In this document: positions 34,801 through 46,430 of the stretch, piece by piece
Numbering within the stretch: position 1 is the stretch's first letter
Layout: each line of letters begins with the position of its first letter
From: Trichuris trichiura
Taxonomy: Eukaryota; Nematoda; Enoplea; Trichinellida; Trichuridae
NCBI GenBank assembly: GCA_037903355.1
Contig: JBAJFE010000041.1
Location: 372,001-436,000, forward strand
Length of the DNA stretch: 64,000 nt
Direction of reading: 5' to 3'
Program-made: the position numbers and the translations under genes
The notes under the pieces: generated by a model
The model's database searches: none
Told to the model about the DNA's origin: nothing
What the model saw: only the letters and a program-made list of their open reading frames with translations

Positions 34801-37612
34801 CAGCCAGGTCGCTTGTGCGAGCTGCAACCAACAAATATCATATCATTTTCCAAGTTGGAGCACCGAGATACAGCGGGCTCTATCGTTGCATGCTCGCAAA
34901 AGCGCAAAGGTATCATCTGCGCATCTGTTTCTCAGATTGCAAATGACCACTGAGAACACGTCATCAATGATGAGAGTGACAATGCGCTTGTTGTGGTATA
35001 TTGTTCAGTTGTCTTCCCGCGTCTGGACTTGTGTACGCGGCTGCACCCCGCAATATCGTAAGCTGTTATCCCGCTGGCCGTCGGTTCTTCCAATGGATGC
35101 AAACGGTTGGCTGCATAGGAGAGCCCAAGCGAAACAAAAACGCTTTCTTCTTGACGTCTTTGGGGCGAGCCTGGACCTCCAACTTGGAAGAGCGTGTTGA
35201 TGCGACCATCTTTCTTCGACAAGAACGTCCTTCTCCAACCATTCAGATTTTTTCAATATCTTGTGGTCAATCGTTGAGTTGCATTGTTTCGACAGCGGCT
35301 GCTAGCGAAATCACAACGTCCATCGAACAAACCGGCAGGATCGTCGTCGCTTGCCAAAAGCAGTGAGCCTCATCCATTGATATCGTTCATGCGGCTCATG
35401 TCCTGCACCAGAGCAGTAACCAAAGCTGCGGACGGTGAGCGCCAGGCAAAGCAGTCGATGCGTACCACCTGGACTGCATCAGCCCGCATACAGCGTACGA
35501 GAATCAACTGTCGCTCAAAGCTGCATCGGCAAAACTGTCAGCCCGCAGCGAAGCCGGTCGAAGCGACGACTGAAAAATGAAAATGAACAGCAAACAGCTG
35601 CTTATATAGGTGTCAGAAATTCACGAAATTTCACTGGAAATTCATAATGATGCGCAGGCGTTACTGCAATCAAACCTGCTGATCATTTTAAAATTAAAGA
35701 AAACTAGTTTTCTATACTTCCAGGGCAAGACTGGGTTTTCAGGCTAGCGCGCATCTTTTAGTACCAAATTCTATAGATGAAGCGCGGTTTGTTCCGAAAG
35801 CTACGTGAAGCGAAAGCTTTTTAGTGGCCAAACAGAGAACGCCACTGTAAACGAGGTTTTAAAAAATATGCAAAACTTTATCTGCCTAGTTTTACACAGC
35901 ACGAGCATAGCTGACGTGCAGCCGATTGCTTCTTGTCAAAACTAAACATCTTTGACCAGCGTACGCGGCGCTGACCAGTTCTGTACTTGTAACTTGTTTG
36001 AACGGATAGGCTATACAATTACTGTGCTAAAAATTTAATGTTAATTATTTTTGTCTCGCGGTCGCTTCCGAATTCAAAGCTTATAAGTTGAATGTACATT
36101 AGCGATTCATCATCGGCAAGGTTTTACATTTAGCCGAAGCGACTTAGTTCCACGCTTACTACAAATAACAAAGCCAACAAATTACTACCGCGTATTTGAG
36201 GAGATTTCTTCTCTTTGTTAGGCGCTTATCTGCCGCAATGAAAAATGTTAAAACGCCTCGAATGCTCGCTAAACGAACGCCTATAATAAGTCAATTGATT
36301 TCTCGGACAAAGTTTTCCAGCAACCAGGCCGGAAACTTTTATTTCGTGCAGCAGTTAATCAACGCAAGTAGAGAATGGAATGCAGGTACATATACAAAAA
36401 AGTTCGTCCATTTTGTTTTTCCATCGCTGGCGAGCACTCCAGGCATGCTCATTTGTCTTTGCCTATTTCAACGTTCAAATATAGCTCCACAAAACCTGGA
36501 TTGAAGCTCGGGTAAGGGCAGAGCGAGATTTCCGGCAAGTATACAGTAAGACGCTTAGCGCGTCTACAGTAAAGCCCTTAGCTGCGCGAGGCTTTTTGTT
36601 GCCATGCGTCCTCCTCATCTGGATTTACTTAAGCTTAAGTATAACTTGAAGTTTTAAGTTAGCTTTAGAATGGCCGGCTTGCCTGCCAGTAAAAGCAAAA
36701 GAGGCTTGACGACGCTTTTGCGTAATTGTACCTGCATTCCATCATCATACCATTCGGAGCGAATAGTACAAAATGGCCTTTCTTTTAAAGCACTCTTTTC
36801 GGCACAGCTCGGTGTTTTGCAAACTTTCGCGACTTTGTAATTAAAAATTAAGAAACTGAAGCCAGAGCAGGTGCGGTTTCGGGTCATAGCTGAAGTTAAG
36901 ACTTTCGTCGTTTTCGCCAACAGAAGCACGCATAGATTTGCAGAATTGGACGTTTTCTTTGCCTTCTACGTGTTAAGCGGTTTTCGACAGCCCACTTACT
37001 GTAGAAATAATTTCTTCTAGCTTGCAGGTTAAAAGAAAAAGAATCTCGCCATTTGTCGGTTAACGAGAAGTTCGCCGGCGTTTACAGCAACTCTTACAAC
37101 GCACGGACGTTCCGATTGCATTAAACGACTGCAACTTTGAACATTTGTAAGTGCAGGGAGCATGTTCGCAACTGAACCTGAGCACACAATTACCGTACAT
37201 CACTATTTAAACCGGAAGTCAGAGACGAATTATTCAATACTCAATTTGAACTGAAACAGTAAAGCGGTTCTTGTTCTTCTGTCCTACAGTAAGCATTTAA
37301 AACAAGCTTTCCGTTCGCAGTTGCTTAATGCGACTAACTTCAGTTTGGATCTAAGCATGAGCAGCTAGCAAGTCGATCGCCCTGCGCATGACTACGACAT
37401 GGTCAAGTTGGCTTAATACCAACGCGTAAAACCGCGCTCACCGACAAAAGAGTTCAGCCGAGTAAGTATAAAAGTTCTACTCTTCATGAAGGGTAGGCGG
37501 TGATTAATTCAACGAAGAAAGGGTTGAACAAAAGTGACTGACCCAACATGGAAGGGACGCTCGCAATAAGCCATACATATGCGTTGCGCATCCACGTATG
37601 TGCGTAAAAATT
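31873..37612. other. Intergenic, including a GC-richer motif island at 33.1-35.4 kb
   Basis: No gene is supported. 33.1-35.4 kb is less AT-rich than its flanks and is full of open frames of 60-120 codons on both strands, none with a recognisable domain or convincing splice sites; the island is described separately. TTAGGC-type units occur near 32166. Confidence 0.45.
33119..35384. repeat. ATATC-motif and hairpin-rich island of unknown nature
   Basis: About 20 ATATC (or GATAT) cores occur within 2.3 kb, often as AATATCNT after CCA, as in ACCATAATATCGTCAG. Many sit between short inverted flanks (for example GTCAT...ATGAC at 34569-34587 and CCAAC...GTTGG at 34827-34857). Longer perfect stems also occur, such as GTCAGTGGAAA facing TTTCCACTGAC at about 34036-34074. 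Spacing is irregular (50-260 bp). It could be a decayed tandem repeat, a broken gene or a small-RNA source. Confidence 0.4.
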
Positions 37613-40600
37613 TTACGAAAGAAGCTGTTGGAGCTGCGCTTGAAGTTCCAAGTCGGCCATTCCCATTAAGGTGCTCATAAGCTGGGATTGTTCGCGATTA
37701 AGCCGTTTCAACGCTTCCGACGCGACCGTACGCAGATTCCTTGGGTAACCGATAGGATGGGCTATTGGTACTTCGGAATGGACAAGGAACGAGTAAACAG
37801 AGTCAATGCCATCTTTCGGCTCCGTAAGTTGTATATTTTGTCCAACAGTCTCCTCTTCACCTTCCTCCTCGTCCTGCGCTTGGTTACTCCTACTTGTCGT
37901 CGTCAGATTGACCATTCCTTTGGCCAGCGGAACCCAAAGGGCGCTGTAAGAAAAAAAAACAATATCAATACAAAGGGTAAAGACAAACAATTGTCGCGCA
38001 CCTCAAATTTCCGCTTGTCACCAAAGTACAATCGACCAACAAATTGCTTAAACCAAGTACGCGCCATCTTCTGTCCAAAGGCTTCGACGGAATTTTGCTT
38101 AGTTGCGGTATGATCAATTTTTCCAGTACAATGCCAAACAAATTTTGCTGGATCGTTTCGACGTGTCGAATAACGTCGGCCAACTTGTGTACGGTCAAGA
38201 GCTGGCAAAAAAAGGTGGCAAACAAGGCGGCAAACTTTTCAGTCTTCATTGTTTGCAACTTCACGAACAGTATGGTTAAAATTGTGTTGTAATGAGGCTG
38301 GAAGGACGAATAGGCGACCCACTCGGCCGCCGTTGAAATAAGCTTCATTCCGTCTTGATCTCTGGCTCTGCTGTTGACGAGGCGATGAAAAATTGGAATT
38401 ATCGAACTAAGCATTTCCGCCCCGATTTCCTGCTTGTAACTTAAGCGCAAGTAGGCTTCCAACAATCGTACAAGAGCGGGTACGTATCCGTGACGCTCCC
38501 AAAGACATGCCTGCAGCAAAAACGGATGAAGAGCCAAGTAAGCTTCCGGTATACTTTCGCCCTTTCCAATACGCATGTTCAACATTAGCGACAACACTTG
38601 GAAGACGTACGGAACGAACTCGGCCACGTCCGTTTGCAGTATATCTTGAAATGGTTCAATCAGCATGGATTCAATTGCTCGAAAATAGTCCATATTCTTC
38701 GAGCCAACGCATTTCACCAGCATGCAGGCAGTTTCGAACATAAAGTGATTGAAATAAGGCTTTCGGGGATTCTTTGCTACCAAAGCTATTTTCTGACAGA
38801 GTTGTTGACTTAAAGTACTTATGACGTCAACAGGCTGATCACGGAATACGTTCAAAAGCTGCGTAAGGCAACGCATCGTATACGAGCACTCGGTAGTCGA
38901 CTCCATCGTCAACGATCGAGACAAATGAGTAATTATAGTGCCAATATATGGTTCAAATTCTCTTTTGCCATACATGGGCGTATTAGCATTGACCGGATCG
39001 CGAAGAACGAGCAGATGTTCAATCAAGTTGGCCGCGTACATTCGAATGACCGGGCATTCGTGCACCAACAGGTTGACCAAATGGGGCAGAAGTTCAACAA
39101 TGATGCTTTTTGAGGTTTGATTTCTGAAAGCGATCAAGTACTTCAAAGCGTCCGCTTTGAACAGCGGAATGGCGCTGTCGCCTTGAAGTCCCGACTTTAG
39201 GAACGTCGCGTAAAAGTCGTCAACGCTAAAGAACTCGGACACTCGAGTTACGCCAAATTTGGACGTCTGACCGCGGGCCGCCAAAACTATGACAAGAAAT
39301 ATGGCCGCATTTAGCTGCCTCCAAGTCGAGCCGGGATTTTCCACGTAGCTCTTCAGCAGCGACGCGATGTACTCGGAAAAGATTGATATCACTTCGTTCT
39401 CAAAAAATTTGCATAAAGCCTTAACAAAGTCGGAAGCAACTCTGCGACGAGTATCCAAGTCCGATCCGCCAAGGTCTTGCTCGGCATATTCGTCCGGAGA
39501 CGATTCGAATAGTTCCAAGTCGCCCGGACGAAGTTGCATATTTCTTATTATGATATCCAAGCATGTTCGCTTTACCATATCCGGTTGCTTAAAGGTTTCA
39601 AGGCAGTAGGACTTGACGCATACAGTGGAGAGAAAGTGAACGCCGTTAATGAATAAATTATCCCATGGTTCCAAAAGGTTCACCTTCGTCATAAGACACC
39701 ATACAATTTCAACGAACCGGGAAGCGTAAGGTGTGAACTCTTCGTCGTACGATTGAGCGTACAAGGTGAGATCGTCACAAATTTGAGCGCGAAGACGATC
39801 CAAAGGAGTCGGCTCATCATCGGGACCCATTTTGATTTTACCGTCAAAATCCCAGGCAAGTTGGGTGCAAAAGGCGTTCATCCAAGTCGGCATGTTATCT
39901 TCGAAATATTCGGGCAAGTCTTGTACATTAAGACTATAGAATACTTCCGCAACCTGAACGAGACATCTGATGGTGCCCTTTAGGGTAGTGACGTCAACGC
40001 TGCCTTGGGTGCTGGTTTGAGAAACTACACTTTCAACTAGCCTTTTCATAAGGGCGGTTAGAGCTTCGGAAAAGTTGTCCAAAACGTATTTGATCTCAAC
40101 CCACAGTTCATATGACTTCATTTCCGTTTGATAACGCTTGAAAAGAGAGCTGGCCGTTTCCAGAGCCGCATGCACTAAGTCATAGTCCGGCGAATCGAAA
40201 CATGACTTCAATGCCTGCAACAATTCGGGCCATTTGTTGGGAAAGTCGTGCTTACTAATTATGCAAATTGTTTCGGACAACTGGCGACGACCAACGTTGT
40301 CCGATTGAAACAATGCTTGCAGTATGCTTGATTTTAAAAACATTCGGGCTTCATCCGTTAACGGTTGTTGGTCGGACAGACTATCGGGAGCCCAACGTTT
40401 TCGAACGCAATTTTTCAAAGCAATCGCCGCTGCTACCTTTATCTCCTTGGCCAATTCGGCGCAGCAAACGACGGAGATCATAGCACTAACGAAATCTCAA
40501 AAATCGAACACGCTACATTCGAAAACAAAGAATGACGAACAAAAATTACCTGGCTTTGATTCCATAGCGATTAGCGCCGCTTCCGCCTCTTTACGCGTAT

Positions 40601-40652
40601 TAAGATCGGAACTCATTGTGCCTTGAAGGCATGCAATTACGGTTGGATCCAT
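37613..40652 (-). CDS. CSE1L: Exportin-2 (CSE1/CAS), importin-alpha export receptor (3 exons)
   Basis: Exons 40652-40550, 40495-38002 and 37943-37613 join in phase to 975 residues (human CSE1L: 971). CSE1 is a HEAT-repeat karyopherin that, with RanGTP, carries importin-alpha back to the cytoplasm. The N-terminal importin-beta domain includes KVAAAIALKNCVRKRW. CSE1-specific blocks follow: DLPEYFEDNMPTWMN, YDEEFTPYASRFVEIVW, GGSDLDTRRRVASDFV then ALCKFFE, KNPRKPYFNHFMFE and EFVPYVFQVLSLM. The C-terminal exon has an acidic patch (QAQDEEEGEEE) and ends in LQQLLS. The large middle exon of 2,494 nt has no introns, which is unusual beside the other multi-exon genes here. Start at 40652 gives MDPTVIACLQ. 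Confidence 0.95.
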
Positions 40653-42304
40653 GGCAATCGAACAAGCTTTCTAACGAGCCGTATAGGAAAGTCAGCCGCG
40701 GTAGCTTGCGTCAAGGCGACGCGGAGCGGCAGACAAGTCAAGAAGTTAACTTTTGAACTCAAAATTTTACAAATTACTTACGACTCGCGGCGGCAACACT
40801 GCTGGAGAAGACAAAACTTCAACAATGCACCCACACAGAACCCGTGCAAACAGATAGGCCGCGAGCACCAATTACAGTACTACTGCAGACACCTGACTAT
40901 AGAAAACAATTCCACCGGTAAGCGCTTCGCTTGAAAATCGCTAAAATATTTTTGAATCTACTGAATTAATTACGACCTTTGCGTAGGCGGTAAGCTGAAC
41001 ACGCAGACAAGCTGAAAACGATCTGTACGCGTAGAAATAGCGACAAACGCTGAATGTGATTTTCAGGTTAGCATAAAAACTAAAATGTGATTGTTTTGCG
41101 CATAGATATTCAAACGAAACTGCAATAAACTGCAACTTGTCGACTTTGCGTTCCCGGTGGTTTGCTTGCCTAAAAGCTGAATGCGTTTTAAAGGCATTAG
41201 GAAAACGGAAATTGCTATTGCAGGCTACTGTAGGTTGCAAGCGATCGGTAGGTAACGAAACCCGAAATTTGAACTCTTTGCGATGACTGCGAGTATTTTC
41301 GGTTTGCCTGCCAACCAATTTTCAAATTAAATTATTGCGCATTTACTCTTAATCAGTTTTGACTTAAAAAGACTGTCTGTTTAGTTCAACCTGTGGAAAG
41401 GCGTAAACCGAAAAATGTAATCTTCTATAGTTTTAGCCTGAAATTAACGCTTAAAATTGAGCTGAGAAAAGTTCGAACAGGCGTTATTTTTAAGCGGAAC
41501 GACAAGTCGCCATCGGAAAGCTTGAAAATATGGCTTCAAATTTTGAGAAGCTTTTCATTGTGGCTCAAATATTCAGTCGACTAACGACAGAGTCTATACG
41601 GTTCGTTCCGCTTTAAAGCTCGCTTGTAACACGCTACTATATGCCAATTCGACAAATCCCATTACAACTAGCCAGGTTGAATTATTCCAGACTCGCCAGG
41701 AAATGCGGCCACGCAGACGGTAGTTTGCATGTTTGTAAACTTAGTTAGCGCTTCGTCTTACACCCAGTCCACCTACTTCATGTCTTTTTCCATAACGAAG
41801 TAAGAAACACAAAGTGCTGAAAATCTAAGATTATTTTGAAAGCGTAGCTGCAATACAATCTGTTGAAATAAATTTAGCGCGCTGCTTAGCGTGCTTAGGC
41901 ATAAAGGAGTTGTTTTATTTGAGATGTTCCGGAATTTTCTCGAATAATAATTTAATGATTTTCAGGTTGATTAACCATAACAAAGCAGACGCCCTGCTGG
42001 GCAGCCTAGCAGCGAAATGCTTCTTCTTTAAAAAAATGTGGGCACGAAAAGTTTTGCTTCTCTTTAGTTCGATTTCATTCCAGAAAACTGCATCTTTTTG
42101 AGAGCATCATTACAGTAGCCAACGCGCTAGGCGTTAAATATGCAAATATATAAGTAGCCAACAATTGGAATGTCTAATTTTATCTTAATGAGCATAATTG
42201 GTAATGGCATTAGCGACAGGAGCGTTTTTATTCTTGCCAACGTAACGTTTTTATTCGGCGGAACTTTGCTTTTCTGTAACGTCGTTTGTCCGCTTGCAGA
42301 GTCA
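40653..42304. other. Intergenic between CSE1 and TMEM216
   Basis: No gene is supported. An open minus-strand frame at 40941-41318 has no motif. The 5' part should contain the CSE1 promoter. Confidence 0.45.
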
Positions 42305-42795
42305 TCATTTTAGCCAGGAAATCATTGAGATGATTGAAAAGGCAATTTCAGAGAATATGAAAAGCAGAGAGACGATAGTCAGTACGACTTCGACTCGAAC
42401 CACATACGTTTGGTAGTAGAGCAAATAGCCGTAGGCAAGAACGCACGGAGCAGCGAGAAACAACGAGACAGTCACCAGGGAAATCGATTCGGTGAGATTT
42501 CCATTTCGACCTTTAAAAAAGAACATCTAGATTTCAATTTCTTGCGAAATCGTCGATATACCGAAACTGTTTCTTGCAGTTTCAATGCCAAGCAATAGCA
42601 GTAGCAGCAAAGCTTCGTAAGCAAATAAATTCGGTGGATATCGCAGCGAAAGACCTGTTTTGCAGCTTGAACAAGCGATAGCTTTTCAGTAAAGATATTA
42701 CCTTTATAGACGAAGGCAGCAGCTTCTCCAACGAAGAATAACAGATAGTACCAACAGTGAAAGTATAGAAAAAGTTGCAAAGCAAAAGAAGAGCG
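42305..42795 (-). CDS. TMEM216: TMEM216, ciliary transition-zone membrane protein (3 exons seen, N-terminus unresolved)
   Basis: Exons 42795-42702, 42654-42562 and 42510-42305 join in phase and cover nearly the whole family length, with four hydrophobic segments. Matches to TMEM216 are FALQLFLYFHCWYYLLFF (TM1), YPPNLFAYEALLLLLLLGIE (TM2), GRNGNLTESISLVTVSLF (loop and TM3) and the hallmark LLYYQTYVVRVEVVLTIVSL (TM3-4; human has LLLQTYVLRLEV). TMEM216 is part of the MKS module of the ciliary transition zone; in nematodes this means sensory neurons. A short first exon upstream (possibly from an ATG near 42903) should supply the start, but phases do not close cleanly, so it is left out. Confidence 0.82.
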
Positions 42796-45700
42796 CTAAA
42801 TTGAAACAGTGCCAAGTTTCAAATCCGTTAAATGCAACTCTTACCAATATCTCTTGACCGCCTACAAAAGAATATTTCCAGTAAAAAACTTACGCACAAT
42901 GACATACGAAGAAACACGTAAGATCGCTGCAGATTCAAATTTTCTTTTCTTCAGAGTTAAAATTTAACGAATTTGTATCCGCGTTGAAGGCTACGCTGCA
43001 AGTATTGCTAACGATAAACTACTACTAATATTACTGATAAAAAAAGGCCGCTGTCATTAATTGCAGCCTTAAATGAAGATCTTAGTCATCTTTGGTTACT
43101 ACCACGAAAGAACGATGCTGTTGCATGCGCGAAGGGACGAGCTGCATTCTTGTAAGGCTACGCTTGTTGGAGTCAGTTTTTTTTTGAATTTAGCATATGC
43201 AAATCCGGTTTAAAATTTTGTTTACGCGTAAGCGAAGTAATAAAACAGATTCACTGCAGCAACAGTGCTTTGGCTTAGTTATTTATCGAACTGGCAAAGA
43301 AGATGATTACTGTAGTCCGGTCTTGGCAGGTTTCGCGGGAGCACATTCCTTGCGAAAATCGCACTTTTGAGCAATTATGTCGTACTACAAATTTTTCCAG
43401 AATGCTTCACGCCCGGCGAACGCAACAGCAGCAAAAGAAGTCCTAACGCGCATTGGGCAGTTTTAACACCTTATTTTGAAAGCGAATATTGACTAATTGT
43501 TGCCGATGGCTGCGCAGCTTAAGAGAATGAACAAAACGTTTCACTACGCGTGGCGGCAGTGCGCTTTCGGCTTCAGATGCGCTTCAGTGATTTCCATAAC
43601 AAAAATGGGACTTCGATGGGATCACAAAAGTTCCTTTGCGAGCATAGTCATCGCAGTGAAAACAGTAATTGTCACTTTAGCAAGTTGAGCAGGCGAATAG
43701 TAAAAAAGAGCAAATGGCTACGTTGATTTTTCCTATGAGTCATTGACGAAAGCACTTTTCGCCCACAGTAAACCCTTAAGCGCTTTTTTGCGAGGATACT
43801 GCCGGCTTAGACTTTTATTTATGTATGTTATAATTCGGGCTACGCTGAATGGTTACTTAGAAAAGATTTCAAGCCCACGGGACGTCGCCTTGAGATAAGA
43901 AGGCGTAGATAATGATTTGCAGGTTCGTTTTTAATTAAATCTCCAGCACGGATTTGTTTGAGCATTAAAATCTATTTGCAAAAGATAGATTAAATTTAAA
44001 GAATTTTTAAAGCGCGAAAGTCATTTTTGAACATTTAGACTCAAGCATTTACCGGCTGGCGCTGCTGCAGCGTAAACCGAATAATCAAAAAATTGTGTGT
44101 TTTTTCCATATTAAAGCGAGACCTGATAACGACGCAAGGAAGAATTTGAAAATTGGCTGCGAAGGTCGCGCGCGCTAACGAGAAAAGAAGTCGGCTAAAC
44201 GCTACTGTTGCATACGCAGCAACGAGCGAAAGAATGAATTCTTCCCTACGAAGTGATACTTTCTTGCTTTCAATCGAATACTGATGGCACTCCAAGCGTG
44301 GAAATGAATTGCCTTTTAAGTTAGTAAGGCTAATTGCGCTGCCCCAATATTCCAGCGCATGGATGCTGCATGACCCTTTGTTAATGCTCAATAGGCCGTA
44401 GGAAAACTAATTGTTCAACAATGAGGAAAGTTTTTTGCATCAATCTATTTCTCGCTAGGATTGGAGCGACCAGTTTACGCGTAGGGAAATGGAAGTTGGT
44501 TAAAAAGTCGGCCGACCCCAACCGGCAACAAACAAGAAACGTTCATCGATATAGCCGAGCGCAAAGAGCGAAAAACCCGTTTGGCAAAGGGCTAACTTCG
44601 AGTCAAAACAGTTCAAACTGTTTCCCATTGCTATCGTAGTTTGCGCAATCGCTTCTCCGCAAATTCAAAACGCGTAAGCTAAAAAGTCAAAATTGTAAAT
44701 TTTATCAAGATTTACAGTTAGATAAGCAGCCCGAGAGAAGCAGCTTTCATTAATCGCTAGCTAATGCCATGCTGAAGCAGAGCGAAGCGGGTTTTCAACT
44801 TTTTCACCACCCCAAAGCGGTTTGAAAACAATAAGCGTAGGGAATCGCTATTTTTACGCTTGATTTGTACTTCTAATGGCGTGCTTACGCTTGTATGCAT
44901 TTAAAATAAGTCTAGTTAGAAAATTGAACTTGATTTCCGCAAGGCTACCGTAAGAAAATTAATTCTCTTATATTGCGCAGTAAAATAAAACGGAACGCAA
45001 AATTTAATAGCCTAGACATATTATTTAGCAAAATAAGCTATGCATAAAAGCATTGCGGTTATTTTGACGTCTTAGCAAAGTGTTAAGTGGTCGAAATTAT
45101 TTAAGTAGGCTACTTTTTTCTGTTCAGCCTGTTAAGACCACCCGCCTAGATGAAAACAAGTGATCGTTCGCCAGTCGGAGAGCAGCAGATATGCCGGGTG
45201 AGATAAGAGTGACGAGAAAAACGTTAAGCTGCAACTGGCAAATTAGAAAGTTAAATTCCCGGAGGTTTCGGCTGGAAAAAGTTTTCCCATGAAAAATGGA
45301 TGACTAGCTAGGCTTCTGTTCTCTTTCAGCTTGGAAACAAGCAAGAAGAACAGAAGAGCGACAAGTTTTTCCCGACAGCTAAGTTGCTTGTTTCGCCATT
45401 TGCTTTTGCAACAGGCTAGAATTTCTTTGACGATTGAAACGCATGCCGGCAAGATGAACCGGACTTGGAAGATTGATAGGATAGCGAAGGGACGTCGAAT
45501 AAACCAGCGTAGCATCGATAAAAAAGTTGCTTGTTACGCGGGACGTTGAGACCACAAGAATGGCCGATCGCCGGAGCAAACCGAAAGCGCAGATGCGCAG
45601 AGACGACAGGAAAAGAATACGCCTGGTTCGGGAAAAAGTAGACAGCATTTTTGGATTATCGATCATCAAGGAATTTGACGAAACGCTGCGTTTGGGGACT

Positions 45701-45965
45701 GGCTGGGCGACGGGCAAAAAAGCGCCTATAGAAAAGCTCAAGCAGCGGCCCGTCCGGTCTACGTGTTTTAGCAAGCATTGAAGCGTTTCTTTTTCGACTT
45801 GCGCTGAAAAAGACATGCGGAAAACGCAACCTTCGGCTAACCCGCTTCCCGCCGTTGCTAGTGATCCTATCAAGCGAAATTCGCTCAAAAATCTCATCCA
45901 AACCTTTTGCTTTGTTTGAAAACGTTTATCGTCTTTATATTTACGCGCGCATATGCAGCTTTCAT
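42796..45965. other. Mostly intergenic; probable TMEM216 first exon and a small open frame
   Basis: The 5' end of TMEM216 should lie in the first few hundred bases. Later, a plus-strand frame at 45560-45781 could encode 73 residues, Arg/Lys-rich (MADRRSKPKAQMRRDDRKRI) with a downstream GLSIIKEFDETLRLGTGW segment; the opposite strand is also open for 219 codons across it (45379-46038), so at most one is real. I recognise neither. Confidence 0.35.
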
Positions 45966-46015
45966 AATGAAAAAACTTTATTACGGAACGGTTCCCGTTT
46001 ATGTATATAGAAAAG

Positions 46016-46061
46016 AGACTCCGGAGCTTTCGGGTCATTCGAGACCCGTCATCAGCGGTCT
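46016..46061 (-). ncRNA. Hammerhead-ribozyme-like motif 1 of the 46-kb cluster
   Basis: Minus strand: AGACCG, CTGATGA, stem II GGGTC/GACCC with a 6-nt loop, GAAA, GCTC, CGGAGTCT. The CCG/CGG and AGA/TCT segments pair as stem I with a small bulge. Core bases are intact. Confidence 0.6.
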
Positions 46062-46099
46062 AAAGTTGTAAATATAGTTTTATTATTATTTACAACTTT

Positions 46100-46144
46100 A
46101 GACCGCTGATGACGGGTCTCGAATGACCCGAAAGCTCGGAGTCT
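46100..46144 (+). ncRNA. Hammerhead-ribozyme-like motif 2 of the 46-kb cluster
   Basis: Plus-strand inverted copy of motif 1 with intact CTGATGA and GAAA. One C is missing after GCTC compared with its partner, which shifts the stem I register by one base. Confidence 0.58.
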
Positions 46145-46215
46145 CTTTTCTATTACGGAACTATTACGGAAAAAGCTTTATTACGGAACGGTTCCCGTTT
46201 ATGTATATAGAAAAG

Positions 46216-46261
46216 AGACTCCGAAGCTTTCGGGTCATTCGAAACCCGTCATCAGCGGTCT
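46216..46261 (-). ncRNA. Hammerhead-ribozyme-like motif 3 of the 46-kb cluster
   Basis: Minus-strand copy with intact core. Stem II is shorter (GGGT/ACCC), and GCTT replaces GCTC at the predicted cleavage site. Confidence 0.57.
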
Positions 46262-46298
46262 AAAGTTATAAATATTATTATTATTATTATACAACTTT

Positions 46299-46344
46299 AG
46301 ACCGCTGATGACGGGTCTCGAATGACCCGAAAGCTCCGGAGTCT
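46299..46344 (+). ncRNA. Hammerhead-ribozyme-like motif 4 of the 46-kb cluster
   Basis: Plus-strand copy identical in design to motif 1, with intact CTGATGA, GGGTC/GACCC stem II, GAAA, GCTC and CGGAGTCT. Confidence 0.6.
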
Positions 46345-46430
46345 CTTTTCTATATAAATAAACGGGAACCGTTCCGTAATAAAGTTTTTTCATTATGAAA
46401 ATATATGGTCCCGTACCAAGACACCACGTT

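Larger units (their letters stand above)
45966..46430. mobile_element. Two adjacent hammerhead palindromes (tandem pair of foldbacks)
   Basis: Two palindromes stand side by side: about 45966-46153 and about 46170-46395. Each has a left arm running from AACTTTATTACGGAACGG through AAAAGAGACTCCG to GCGGTCTAAAGTT, an AT-rich spacer with TTA units, and an inverted right arm. Every arm carries a hammerhead-like motif, so both strands have two in tandem. The right flank (ATGGTCCCGTACCAAGACAC) matches that of the ALG2-intron element. Confidence 0.85.

Noticed and set aside
33119..35384. CRISPR-like reading of the ATATC array
   Set aside because: Spacing is irregular, the shared core is only about 5-10 bp and the genome is eukaryotic.
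33592..35580. Many open frames of 60-120 codons on both strands in the ATATC island
   Set aside because: No domain, no shared frame and no convincing splice sites; the lower AT content explains their length.
45379..46038. Open minus-strand frame of 219 codons
   Set aside because: It runs through the ribozyme palindrome at its start, has no recognised motif and overlaps another open frame on the other strand.
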